This document shows positions 12,792-21,347 of a stretch of DNA of 55,989 nucleotides, in pieces. Position 1 is the stretch's first letter; each line of letters starts with the position of its first letter. The stretch covers positions 1-55,989 of IMG/VR virus record IMGVR_UViG_3300045253_000047; one strand, given 5' to 3'. The position numbers were made by a program, and so were the translations under genes. Source of the DNA: a virus. The notes under the pieces were generated by a model. That model saw only the letters and a list, made by a program, of their open reading frames with translations, was not told the origin of the DNA and did no database searches.

Positions 12792-13118
12792 TTATCGTAA
12801 CATCTTTACGCCCCATGGCGTCATACATGATACCCTGTAATCATCGGCAAAGACATTGCCGCGAACGTGTTTTGCAGGGCGGCTGAACGTTGCAACGGCG
12901 TAAATATCGCCGTTGGCCGGGTCTATAAATGCGCCTGCCGCGGCATTGTCGCTTACGATCTTTACCCACTTCGGGCCTACCCTGACGGAAAGTACCGGGA
13001 GCGGGTTTCTTTCGGGCGTGTACCCTTTTCGTTTGAACTCAGCTTGGGTAAGAGCCGAATAACCTTGGCACAAACCGGCCACCCTTCGAAGCAACTCTTC
13101 AAGCGCGTTGTTTTCCAT
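12792..13118 (-). CDS. Hypothetical phage protein
   Basis: 108 residues; N-terminal helix (LEELLRRVAGLCQGY) followed by a beta-rich part VLSVRVGPKWVKIVSDN, GAFIDPANGDIYAVAT, ending GNVFADDYRVSCMTPWGVKM. The layout (strand-K-W-V-K-I-V ... FID-x-x-x-G-x-I-Y ... ) is that of a family of small phage proteins of unknown role. TATAAT stands 6 nt before the ATG, so it has its own leaderless promoter. Confidence 0.75.
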   Translation of the reverse strand: MENNALEELLRRVAGLCQGYSALTQAEFKRKGYTPERNPLPVLSVRVGPKWVKIVSDNAAAGAFIDPANGDIYAVATFSRPAKHVRGNVFADDYRVSCMTPWGVKMLR

Positions 13119-13124
13119 GCCTCA

Positions 13125-13154
13125 ATTATACCCGATTATGGTATACTCGTTCAA
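13125..13154 (-). promoter_or_regulatory. Promoter TTGAAC-18-TATAAT between divergent genes
   Basis: -35 TTGAAC at 13,154-13,149 and -10 TATAAT at 13,130-13,125 on the minus strand, 6 nt from the ATG at 13,118. On the other strand TATACT lies 6 nt before the ATG at 13,154, but without a clear -35. Confidence 0.6.
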
Positions 13155-13420
13155 TGGAACAGATTAAAATAAAGTGTAAACGTTGTCAAGGTTCGGGCGT
13201 TGTCGATTTATCGAACCTCCTCGGTGCAACATTAGGCGACCTTAACGAAAACGCGCAGACGACGGACGACCTTATGGATAAGGCGGCTCGTGACGGGCGC
13301 GATATCAATATGCCAGCTTTGTGCATGAGGCTCAAATTCCTCGAACGGCTAGGATTGGCCCGCAAGGAAAAGACAACTCACCCTACGGGCGGAGCGTGGT
13401 ATCTGTGGTTCCGAGTGTAG
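13154..13420 (+). CDS. Small Zn-knuckle and winged-helix-like protein, opposite strand
   Basis: 88 residues; begins MEQIKIKCKRCQGSGVVDLS with one CxxCxGxG zinc knuckle as in DnaJ, then a helical region (ALCMRLKFLERLGLARKE) that could be a winged helix ending in a basic wing. It is on the plus strand inside a minus-strand operon, has its own -10 box next to the start, and overlaps the end of the holin-like gene tail to tail by 38 nt. Such isolated genes in phages are often accessory. Confidence 0.6.
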   Translation: MEQIKIKCKRCQGSGVVDLSNLLGATLGDLNENAQTTDDLMDKAARDGRDINMPALCMRLKFLERLGLARKEKTTHPTGGAWYLWFRV

Positions 13421-13673
13421 GCCCGTCCGTTCCCGTCTGCGCTGCCACCGACTTCGTGTCCGCCGATGACAGCCCGCTCGTTCCAGGGTTGAGTGAGCGG
13501 CAGTAGGAAACGATGGCAAGCCCGACAGTACTCACCTCTGCGGCAGTCGTGGGGGTAATGTGCAGTCCGGGAATGGCGACCAGCTTCGGCCAAACGGCGA
13601 GGAACAGCGTGCCGACACCGATTACGATAGTGCTGATTGCGGTGATCTGTGAGGGTGTGAATGGTTGTTTCAT
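13383..13673 (-). CDS. Holin-like membrane protein
   Basis: 96 residues with two membrane segments (about residues 8-31 and 43-60; ITAISTIVIGVGTLFLAVWP and EVSTVGLAIVSYCRS) and a hydrophilic, Thr/Ser/Gly-rich C-terminal tail. This size and layout, and a position two genes above an endolysin and directly after a spanin-like coiled coil, fit a class II holin. Sequence alone does not prove pore formation. Confidence 0.65.
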   Translation of the reverse strand: MKQPFTPSQITAISTIVIGVGTLFLAVWPKLVAIPGLHITPTTAAEVSTVGLAIVSYCRSLNPGTSGLSSADTKSVAAQTGTDGPTLGTTDTTLRP

Positions 13674-13684
13674 GATGGTTTCTC

Positions 13685-14158
13685 CTAGTACGTCTTGACC
13701 TTTACCAGTCCTTGGCAGTCCTCAAGCTCATGCTCAAGCGAACGGATGCGGGCGTCCAGTTTGCGAACGCGGTCATCGGCAGTCATTTCCTTGTGGGTCG
13801 CGAGAGCTTGCTCCGCCGCCTTCAATTCGATTTTCAAATCCTCTATCCGCACATGAGCGCCTTCAATCGTGACCCTGTTCATTTCTATGCGTTCGTCTTT
13901 TTCAGCGAGGCGGATTTCCATCCGGTGCATACTCTCCTCAAGTGTCGCGATGCGCGATTGCAGGTTCTGGATTAAATCGCCGGTCGCCTTGTCGAGGAGT
14001 GTCTCCTTTGCCGTGATTGCGACGATCTCGGCTTCGGTATGCTTTATGCGCCCCTCGGCGGCATCCTTGCGCCTCGATAAGTAGGTAGTCAGCAGTATCG
14101 TAGAGGACGACACGACTACCGCTATACCGCCCGATTCAATGGCTTGGATAGGTAACAT
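13685..14158 (-). CDS. Membrane-anchored coiled-coil protein (spanin- or holin-like)
   Basis: 157 residues. One membrane segment at the N-terminus (about residues 8-27) followed by more than 100 residues of heptad-patterned coiled coil (LQSRIATLEESMHRMEIRL, KIELKAAEQALATHKEM). An N-in, periplasm-reaching coiled coil beside a holin-like gene fits an inner-membrane spanin, provided the host has an outer membrane. No partner lipoprotein was found. Confidence 0.6.
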   Translation of the reverse strand: MLPIQAIESGGIAVVVSSSTILLTTYLSRRKDAAEGRIKHTEAEIVAITAKETLLDKATGDLIQNLQSRIATLEESMHRMEIRLAEKDERIEMNRVTIEGAHVRIEDLKIELKAAEQALATHKEMTADDRVRKLDARIRSLEHELEDCQGLVKVKTY

Positions 14159-14230
14159 TAGTGGTCTTTCGACTTACAGTAGTGAGCCGCCGTCTTACTT
14201 CCAGCGGCTCGGTTAATTGTACCCTATCGC

Positions 14231-14659
14231 CTAGGCGGGCAATATCTTGAGATAGTATGCGTTCGTGTCTATGACGGTTCCATTCGAACGGGTCACGCGG
14301 AGACGCACGTGGTAATTACCTGCGGGCGGCGTGGTGACACCTGATGTCGCCCAGGTGAATTGGAGAAGCGCGGGGGCCGTGACTTGCACGACCGTAACCG
14401 CGCCATCCGCAACACCGGTGACGGATACGCCGGTATCATAATCCTCGATCATGGCGACGGCGGATAGATACCCGGTAATGTCGATACCGGTCATTACCCA
14501 TTGCAACCCTTCGGCGTTCTCCCCTGCGTACATTATGAGCGGAGCGCCTGGGTTAGACGCGGCGCTCGTGCGCGTGAGCGCGACAAAGGGAGCGGAGCTT
14601 GTACCCGCGCCCCCTAAGTCGTCGCCTAGATTGTCACCCATTCCATCATCAAGAGGCAT
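14231..14659 (-). CDS. Tail or baseplate accessory protein
   Basis: 142 residues with an acidic Gly/Asp-rich start (MPLDDGMGDNLGDDLGGAG) and an immunoglobulin-like beta body (GNYHVRLRVTRSNGTVIDTN). The body resembles the N-terminal domain of BppU-type baseplate proteins, in which 'GxYxxxLxVTxxNGxVI' closes the fold. It is placed just after the fibre genes in the late operon. Receptor binding is inference. Confidence 0.55.
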   Translation of the reverse strand: MPLDDGMGDNLGDDLGGAGTSSAPFVALTRTSAASNPGAPLIMYAGENAEGLQWVMTGIDITGYLSAVAMIEDYDTGVSVTGVADGAVTVVQVTAPALLQFTWATSGVTTPPAGNYHVRLRVTRSNGTVIDTNAYYLKILPA

Positions 14660-14669
14660 GGCGGACTCC

Positions 14670-16568
14670 TTAAGGGATCGTTGAAGATCGCGACGTTACC
14701 GGAGGCGTTGCCGCCGTGCCAGCGTAGACTGTGTTATTGGTAAAGAGTTGAGTTGCCTCTTGGTTCTTGTAGGCTGTCGAAAGCGTGTGCGTTCCTGTAT
14801 TAAACGAGTTCGCCGCCGTTCCAAGCAGGAACGAGAGCGAATAATCGAAATATTGTGCAACTGTGATTGAGCCGTCCACGACCGTGCCGAGCAACGCAGA
14901 GGCGTTCGCGGCGGCTGTTGGCGGAACAGTATAACCCGAAGCCGCAAGCCGTGAGGAGATAGCCGCGTCAAGATCGGTGCCGACTTTAATACCCGCAGTT
15001 CCCGCGCCATATGCGCCAGGAAGTGAAACGCCCCATGGATCGACATAAGCGCCAGCCGAATTAATCTTGTTGCCGATAGTTGAAGCAGTATTCCACGATG
15101 CCGCTGTCGCACCTAATACGAGCGTGGCAGGGTCTTGACCGCCAGCATACGATCCCACCGTAACATTGCCACTAGCGAGGCGCGAAGAGGTCGCAACGTC
15201 GGCATTGTCGATCTTTGCCGCGCGAGCGGTCGTGTACCCTTGCGCCGTGAGGCCGGTCTGGGTATCGGTAGCTATTGCTGTATGTTCAGATCCAGACAGT
15301 GAATAGCCCGTCTTATCAGATACCGTCGAAGCCGTGTAACCGGTTTTATCATTATTGGTCGTAACGGTCACGCCAGCGGTGACACTTCCTACCGCGCCAG
15401 AGACAGAGGCAACTGATCCAGTCACATTACCTTGCACAGAAGAGGAAACGACCTGATTAGAGGCATTTGTCGCGACCTTCTGAGATGGAGTAACCAAAAT
15501 GCCGGTCGCGGCATCCGTTTGAATAGACGTGTGCTCCCCCGATGTTAGGGAGTAGCCTGTCTTATCCTGAACCGTTGAAACGGTGTAGCCGGTCTTGTCG
15601 GAGACTGTAGACGCGGTGTACCCTGTCTTATCAGACACGGTTCCCGCCGTCACCGCGAGATTGGTGTCCATGGCAGGATGCGGGTTTTCCATTACAGAAT
15701 AGACACTGGTGTTATCTGGGTTGGTTGTCCATGCCCTACTTACTGTTGCTACCAGTGTTCCTCCTACGTATCCCGTTATGACCCGAGATTGGCCTGCCCC
15801 TGTTCCGCTCGTGATCGCAACGTAATTCCCTTTATAGATGTCTGTGGTGGCCGACGCGCCCGCTGCCAGTGTGATTGTTGAAGCGGCCCCTGCTTGGGCA
15901 GTGCCGGAGTTGGCCGTGAGTAGCGAGGAGGGCGCGTTCGTCAAAGTGGTGACGGTGGGGATTACGACTGACGGTTGACTCGGCTGGAGCAGCACTCGGC
16001 CCGAACTGTCTATATTCGTAGTCGCCCAATTCGTTGGAGGTGCGAGGCTGTTAATCGTCGCAACGTTTTGGCCGGTCGTAAGCGGCATCGCCCCACTTGT
16101 AGGATTAAGCTGCCCCGTGCTCGATCCGTACGTAAGCAAGCCGCCCGATGCCGCCGCTGTAGCCGTAGGGAGTGCCGACAGCCCGAGATTGGTAGCCGCC
16201 TGCGGGTCATATGCCACTACTGTGTAAAATACCGGTATGGCCTGATCTGCTGTTCCGGCAGTCGCGTAAACAAGCAGCGGCCCCAGCGTATTGGTATCGG
16301 TCGCGTTCGCGGCGATCTTGTACCAGCCGTTTCCGATCTCCGAAACCGCGCCAGCAGGAGATGCGAACGCGCCCGCGTTTTTACTGATTGTCACCGTTGG
16401 GGAAAGTCCCGTCGCGGGAGATGTGTGGTCAGAGGTCAACACCATCGCGAAGACGAGAGGCACTTCCGTTGACGATTTTAGGATCGCGTCCGCCTGCGCT
16501 CTGGTAATAAGCAAAAACTGCATGATAAGCGACCATGCTATAGCTATTCTAAATGGTGTGCGTTTCAT
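14670..16568 (-). CDS. Tail fibre/adhesin with DKTGY repeats
   Basis: 632 residues. Hydrophobic signal-like N-terminus (residues 1-27), then a fibre opening (STEVPLVFAMVLTSDHTSPA, PTVTISKNAGAFASPAG), and in the middle about six imperfect copies of (S/Q)DKTGY(S/T)xSxx and GxEHTxIxTD, alternating with Gly/Ala/Thr-rich stretches. Repeats of DKTGYxL are common in phage and bacterial fibres that trimerise. It probably binds the host surface. A signal peptide in a tail fibre is unusual, so the true start may be later (QFLLITRAQADA). Confidence 0.7.
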   Translation of the reverse strand: MKRTPFRIAIAWSLIMQFLLITRAQADAILKSSTEVPLVFAMVLTSDHTSPATGLSPTVTISKNAGAFASPAGAVSEIGNGWYKIAANATDTNTLGPLLVYATAGTADQAIPVFYTVVAYDPQAATNLGLSALPTATAAASGGLLTYGSSTGQLNPTSGAMPLTTGQNVATINSLAPPTNWATTNIDSSGRVLLQPSQPSVVIPTVTTLTNAPSSLLTANSGTAQAGAASTITLAAGASATTDIYKGNYVAITSGTGAGQSRVITGYVGGTLVATVSRAWTTNPDNTSVYSVMENPHPAMDTNLAVTAGTVSDKTGYTASTVSDKTGYTVSTVQDKTGYSLTSGEHTSIQTDAATGILVTPSQKVATNASNQVVSSSVQGNVTGSVASVSGAVGSVTAGVTVTTNNDKTGYTASTVSDKTGYSLSGSEHTAIATDTQTGLTAQGYTTARAAKIDNADVATSSRLASGNVTVGSYAGGQDPATLVLGATAASWNTASTIGNKINSAGAYVDPWGVSLPGAYGAGTAGIKVGTDLDAAISSRLAASGYTVPPTAAANASALLGTVVDGSITVAQYFDYSLSFLLGTAANSFNTGTHTLSTAYKNQEATQLFTNNTVYAGTAATPPVTSRSSTIP

Positions 16569-17275
16569 TTAATCATCCTTTTCCGGCGAGAAGTCACCGT
16601 TGCTAACGGCTTGATACTGATTGATACAACGTCCGAATTTCCGACGGTATTTAATGTCCACCCTGCGGTAACACTTCCCGGCGTAACTGTGGCCGAATTG
16701 GCGTACTCGCTCGCGATTGCCGTAGCTGTTCCAGCATTCTGCGAGCCTATAGTATAGCCCGTTCCTGCCGTGTACACTGGCGCAATCCCTAATGCGATAT
16801 TATAACTCATTACCAGCGCGTTCGCCGTGATTGTCGTGACGGCACCGGAAGGCGTCGTGGTTGCCGTGTTTACCGTCTGCGCGAGCGCTTCGAAAGGTGT
16901 TGTGGTCGTGCCTGAAAAACTGTCGATACAGGTTCCGCAAGCATTAGTAGAAGCTATCGTAACGGTAATGGTTTGGCTTGTTTGAATGCCTGCGGAGTAT
17001 GCCCACCAGACATCCTCTGTCGTGCCGTTCGTGTATGCGGAGGCCCATGTCAGGCCGCCCCCGGACACAGAAGAGACGGCGACACTTGACGCTCTCACAA
17101 TAAATATGGCGACTGCTTCATTTACCGCATGAGTGGTCAACGTCGTGGTGAAAGTGGTGCCAGAAGTCGTGCGAGCGGTCGCCACGGAAGTATCATGAGC
17201 AATCGCCGCATGAGCTTTCCATGGGATAGCCAACATGAATAGCCATATCAGAATAGGCCAAAGTCGAAGTTTCAT
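16565..17275 (-). CDS. Tail protein or adhesin with signal-peptide-like start
   Basis: 236 residues from the ATG at 17,275, which has GAGGAAA upstream. It starts MKLRLWPILIWLFMLAIPWK and then AHA, which looks like a cleavable signal peptide. The rest is Ser/Thr/Ala-rich and beta (TTFTTTLTTHAVNEAVAIFI, SQTITVTIASTNACGTC). It lies between two fibre genes. The export signal conflicts with a simple virion role, so it may be a surface protein made by the infected cell, or an N-terminal hydrophobic tip. Confidence 0.6.
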   Translation of the reverse strand: MKLRLWPILIWLFMLAIPWKAHAAIAHDTSVATARTTSGTTFTTTLTTHAVNEAVAIFIVRASSVAVSSVSGGGLTWASAYTNGTTEDVWWAYSAGIQTSQTITVTIASTNACGTCIDSFSGTTTTPFEALAQTVNTATTTPSGAVTTITANALVMSYNIALGIAPVYTAGTGYTIGSQNAGTATAIASEYANSATVTPGSVTAGWTLNTVGNSDVVSISIKPLATVTSRRKRMIK

Positions 17276-17285
17276 AAGTTTCCTC

Positions 17286-17621
17286 TCAAAATACAGAACT
17301 GGACGACCCGCGCCGCGCAGGCCCAACGTCAAATACACAATGCCCGGTTGTGGCGGTTCCTGTACTAACCCAGCTGATCACGTTACCGGCTTGGACGGTC
17401 GCACTTGCAGGGCAAGTAACCTTAAAAAATAGCACAACATGGGGGAGCGATCCATCATGTCCCGCGTCAACGACATTCCACCCGTTTGTTGTATTAGCGT
17501 CCGCAATAAATCCGCCACCGGAGTCCTTTATTGACCATATCGTACTCGGGTCAAATGTACCATTGCCGCCATCCGATGGAATAGTGGCGGTTGAATGCCT
17601 TGGTATCTTCGGGTTAGACAT
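17286..17621 (-). CDS. Hypothetical tail-region protein
   Basis: 111 residues starting MSNPKIPRHSTATIPSDGGN with the ATG overlapping the previous stop (TAATG). Beta-rich with Gly/Asp turns and ends with VFDVGPARRG. It has no recognised domain. The position among fibre genes suggests a structural or assembly role. Confidence 0.6.
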   Translation of the reverse strand: MSNPKIPRHSTATIPSDGGNGTFDPSTIWSIKDSGGGFIADANTTNGWNVVDAGHDGSLPHVVLFFKVTCPASATVQAGNVISWVSTGTATTGHCVFDVGPARRGSSSSVF

Positions 17622-18661
17622 TACATTGTACACCAGGCCGTTAGGAAGACGCTCCATTCATCGGAGCTATTCACGTTCCCGTAGACTACTTGCATTAAGT
17701 CGCCAGACACACCGGAAGTCGTTGTAAAGCTGTTTGTACTCATACCGTGCGATCCTGCCGCGAGCGACAGATTAGAGGCAAAGATATTCGATCCGTTCTT
17801 TGCTATGTTCATAGTGGCCGGCGAAGTTACTGGTGCTGTCTTCGCGCGGAAGTCGACTCGTGTAAAATGCCACGTCAATGAACTGGTTCCGTCCAACATA
17901 TTATACGGCAATTCGAACTCAAAGTCATCAGTGGTTGAAGCTGTGGGAGTGACAATCTGAATGAGCGTGAAATATCCGCCGCGATAGATTACGGGGTCGA
18001 GTGGGATGTCTGCGGCCACAATGTCGCCCCAGTGAGGCGCGACGGCTCCGCCTGAAACCGGCCCGCGATAGAACGCATTCGCACTCTGCGCGTCCGCTGT
18101 GACCGCCAGCGTGCCGTTTGCAGTAAGGGGCGAACCTGTGACCGTGAAGCCGCTCGGCATCGTGAGGCCAACCGAACCGATAGGCCCAGTCGCGCCAGTT
18201 GAGCCTGTCGCGCCCGTAGGCCCGGTCAAGTTCATAATGACTGACCATGTGCCGGACGTTTTCAGATAGACAGCGCCGTTGGACGTTCTCAGGTAGTAGT
18301 CACCGTTATTCCCAGTTCCGCCCGATGGGACGCCCGAACCGGAATACCATATCGTTCCCTCAAGTATGTTCCAGGTTGCCCCAACGCTTTCGAAATACTT
18401 GAGAACCGATGGACTGCCGCTCGTGTCTAACCAAAGGTACGCCGTGTTAGCCGGGGGTGAACTTCCCGGTATGATAGGCCCACTGTAGACAATCGCGTCA
18501 AGTAGGCGCGAGTCAGCACTCGCGATCAGGTACAGCGCGTCACCGGGAGCGCCACCGTCAGGCGTTCCGCCGCCCCCACCACCGCCGCCCGGAACGGGTA
18601 TGCCATCGCCACCAGTGAAGTCATTGCCGCCGATTATACCGAAGTCGCTAGGTGAAGCCAT
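17621..18661 (-). CDS. Tail fibre with collagen-like segment
   Basis: 346 residues. A Gly-rich run (GGGGGGGG at about residues 25-32) and a collagen-like stretch GPTGATGSTGATGPIGS (147-163) join an N-terminal region with repeated TAYLWLDTSG and TIWYSGSGVP to a C-terminal head that looks beta. The 'WLDTSxxxxxLK(Y/Q)F' start is common in siphovirus fibres. Collagen repeats trimerise as rods, so this is likely a trimeric fibre that carries a receptor-binding head. Confidence 0.75.
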   Translation of the reverse strand: MASPSDFGIIGGNDFTGGDGIPVPGGGGGGGGTPDGGAPGDALYLIASADSRLLDAIVYSGPIIPGSSPPANTAYLWLDTSGSPSVLKYFESVGATWNILEGTIWYSGSGVPSGGTGNNGDYYLRTSNGAVYLKTSGTWSVIMNLTGPTGATGSTGATGPIGSVGLTMPSGFTVTGSPLTANGTLAVTADAQSANAFYRGPVSGGAVAPHWGDIVAADIPLDPVIYRGGYFTLIQIVTPTASTTDDFEFELPYNMLDGTSSLTWHFTRVDFRAKTAPVTSPATMNIAKNGSNIFASNLSLAAGSHGMSTNSFTTTSGVSGDLMQVVYGNVNSSDEWSVFLTAWCTM

Positions 18662-20062
18662 TTAATCAGGTATCCAGGTGACGCCCCCGTCAAGTGTGTG
18701 ACAGGCTTTCGAGAACCATACGCCATCGTTCGTTGAGACGTAGACCTGCAAAAGCTGAGTATTCGCGCCGTCGCAAGCGACCACGACAAGCCGACTACCA
18801 CACGAAAAGCCGGTGCAGATATTAGCGTCGATATTGATAAACGCGAGGTTTGAGCCGTCCTTCGTCGATGACCACTCCATATACCGGGCGTGATCTATGA
18901 AAAGGTGATCGTCTTTCGAACTGTAGAGGATGCTTTTATTGATGCCGCTTCCCTCGTGCTTAATCCAATAGATGTTATCGGCATCCCCGGCCCATAGCAT
19001 TTGTTCCCCGAACCCGAAGAAGTTGGAATTGATCGTGAAGCCGTTGACGGTATATGAAAACCCGGTTTGATACCCATATGTTCCTGAAAGCGTGGAAACA
19101 AGACCGAGGTAGCCGAGTCCTCCACTGCCCATGATATTAGGGTTGCGATCTGTGACCAGTGAGCCGAACGCCCAATTGTCGGATCGGTAATCATCGCGAG
19201 ATATAGACGCGCCATCCGTGGAAAGTGCGCGAAGGTGATTTATCGGGGGCCGTCGCGGTTCATGGTAATGAAAATCATACGACCCCGTCCAGTTCGCGCT
19301 AAATGACCATACGCCGGAGGATTTATGGTACACATCCCAGTTTGACACATTAAGGTAGTTTTGATTATCAAGTCCTAATCCGCTTGACGGCACGCCTGCG
19401 CCTTGCTGCGAAATAATAGGGCCGAAACTGCCGGGGATTGCCGACGCAAGTTGCGTCGTATCGCTCGACCATGTGTTACCGCCATCCGAAGAAACAACTC
19501 CGTACGCGTCTACACTTGCGCGTGAGCTATGCGCGTTCGTTTGAAGTTTGTACCCTCCAGCGGTTTTGCCTCCCGATCCCAGAGAACCTTGATTGCCGCC
19601 GCGTGTTACCCAAACGCTCCCGGAATAGAACTTCTTTGCCGCGCCTCCGATTGCCGTGTTGTCTATCGTGTCACCGCTCAACGTCGAAGCGTTCCGCCAT
19701 ATGAGGCCGCGCCAGTCGTCACATAATCGGCCTGCTTTCCAGTCTAAAGAAGTGGAAGGCGTCGAATACTTGCCGTTGACATAAAGCTGGCCGCCCGGCA
19801 GTGCTATAAATGTGTCAACGAGCGGGACATCCGTACCGGTGCCGATTGTTGAGCCTGAGCTATTCTGAGGCCCGACATCCTTACCACTGCTGAACGTTTG
19901 GCCGAAGTCGAGGCTGATAGAATAACGCAGCGGGTAGCCGTGGATCGAGCCGAGCGCGTCTTCATAGGTGTAATTGATAACGAGTGCCAAACGGGGCGAG
20001 CCGCCGCCCGAAGGCAGTATCATCGCGCCATAAGGCTGTACCGCATAATGAGCTACCGGCAT
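18662..20062 (-). CDS. Asp-box (BNR) beta-propeller tail protein
   Basis: 466 residues with Asp-box-like motifs SxDxGxT(W/F): SLDFGQTFSSG near the start, SSDGGNTWS in the middle, STNDGVWF and TLDGGVTW at the end. Such motifs repeat in sialidase-type and other beta propellers that bind or cut glycans. Catalytic residues of a sialidase (Arg triad) cannot be assigned. Likely role: recognition of host surface sugars. Confidence 0.7.
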   Translation of the reverse strand: MPVAHYAVQPYGAMILPSGGGSPRLALVINYTYEDALGSIHGYPLRYSISLDFGQTFSSGKDVGPQNSSGSTIGTGTDVPLVDTFIALPGGQLYVNGKYSTPSTSLDWKAGRLCDDWRGLIWRNASTLSGDTIDNTAIGGAAKKFYSGSVWVTRGGNQGSLGSGGKTAGGYKLQTNAHSSRASVDAYGVVSSDGGNTWSSDTTQLASAIPGSFGPIISQQGAGVPSSGLGLDNQNYLNVSNWDVYHKSSGVWSFSANWTGSYDFHYHEPRRPPINHLRALSTDGASISRDDYRSDNWAFGSLVTDRNPNIMGSGGLGYLGLVSTLSGTYGYQTGFSYTVNGFTINSNFFGFGEQMLWAGDADNIYWIKHEGSGINKSILYSSKDDHLFIDHARYMEWSSTKDGSNLAFINIDANICTGFSCGSRLVVVACDGANTQLLQVYVSTNDGVWFSKACHTLDGGVTWIPD

Positions 20063-21337
20063 TTAATACGCCCTCTCCGCCGTCGTGATGACCGTGAACG
20101 CGCCCGCTGTGGCCGTTCCTGCTACCGCTATGGCTGTTGGTGTCGAATTCATTCTATCACCTCCGGTCGAAGGCGTCAAGGCTAGCTGTGTCCCTGCTAC
20201 AGCGTTATCTGCGGTAGCCGTCCATGTATGAGAGATGCCCGCTTGGTTAAGTGCCGTCACCGTTACCGCGCAGGTTCCATTAATGGTTGTGCCGACAAGG
20301 ATCGCAGGGCCGAGAACAGGCGCGATCGCCTGCGCCATGGGAAAGCCGCCGAGGAACGTATTATTGGAATTGCCTTGAATGGTATGCTCAACAAACGTAC
20401 GCGGAGAGGTGCCACCGGTGAGGCTGTCAGTCGTGGTGAACTTGCTATGCGGGACGCCCGCAAAACCTGCCGCGCTCGTGATCGTGATCGGTGTACCCGG
20501 CATCGCGCCGCCCGCGCATGTGACGTTCCCGCTACCGACACTGGAAAGCCCCTGTAAAGCCGTCTGTAAAGAGCCTGCCGAGATATTATAAGCGAGCGCC
20601 GAAGTAGTCACTCCCGCGAATGTCATCGTGAACGTTCCGCCGGTCGGAGCGCCGGACATCATCAGTGTCTGAACGTCGTTAATCGTCGTGGTCGGAACGG
20701 GAACCGCGTACCCATTCACCAGAGGGAAATTCGTTGCCGTGTTTGCCGATAGCGTTCCTGCATTCGCGCCCGTGATCGTGAATAGCCCGAGCAAGATACC
20801 CGAAGGGGCAAACACACACGACGCGGGCAGATATTTGCTCCCGCCGTAGGCGTAGAAGTAGGCCGCCGCAAAGTACGGGCTGAACAGTACAGAGAACGGC
20901 GTAATGGCGTTATAGTAAGCCGCGTAGCTAGGAAGATCGACCACGCCCGCGATGCCGTCCACTGCCGCGTATACCGCGATTTGCTTTCGATACCCTTCAA
21001 GGCAGGATTGAAGCGCCGAAACGAGAATGCTTGACCGGTTAAGGATGCCCGTTCCCTGTCCAAACGAGCCGCCGCCTACGCCGTTACCGCCGAAGGCCGA
21101 ATTGGCCGGGAGTCCCGCCGCGTTCGTTGAGATGCCGCTGCCGGATTGATAGATGCCTCGTACGTACGGATACCACGCAAGCTGTTGATCTATGTCGGCG
21201 CTGAATATCGCCGCCAAGTCCGTGACCAGGCTCGTAGCCTTTTGCTTGGTAAGGTCGATACCCGGCGTGAATAGATTGTAAAGTTGCCCGGTGTGATCGG
21301 TAAGGAGTTTCAAGCTGCTTGTTGAGATTAGGGACAT
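20063..21337 (-). CDS. Baseplate or tail protein with Ig-like module
   Basis: 424 residues. The N-terminal part (about 1-150) is mixed helix with aromatic Tyr-rich stretches. A module near residues 215-300 (GGTFTMTFAGVTTSALAYNI, then LQTALQGLSSVGSGNV) is the same kind of domain as in the head decoration protein at 33,217-33,981 and recurs in many actinophage-like proteins. The C-terminal third is Thr/Ala/Val-rich. Exact tail position cannot be assigned. Confidence 0.6.
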   Translation of the reverse strand: MSLISTSSLKLLTDHTGQLYNLFTPGIDLTKQKATSLVTDLAAIFSADIDQQLAWYPYVRGIYQSGSGISTNAAGLPANSAFGGNGVGGGSFGQGTGILNRSSILVSALQSCLEGYRKQIAVYAAVDGIAGVVDLPSYAAYYNAITPFSVLFSPYFAAAYFYAYGGSKYLPASCVFAPSGILLGLFTITGANAGTLSANTATNFPLVNGYAVPVPTTTINDVQTLMMSGAPTGGTFTMTFAGVTTSALAYNISAGSLQTALQGLSSVGSGNVTCAGGAMPGTPITITSAAGFAGVPHSKFTTTDSLTGGTSPRTFVEHTIQGNSNNTFLGGFPMAQAIAPVLGPAILVGTTINGTCAVTVTALNQAGISHTWTATADNAVAGTQLALTPSTGGDRMNSTPTAIAVAGTATAGAFTVITTAERAY

Positions 21338-21347
21338 AATTTCACCT

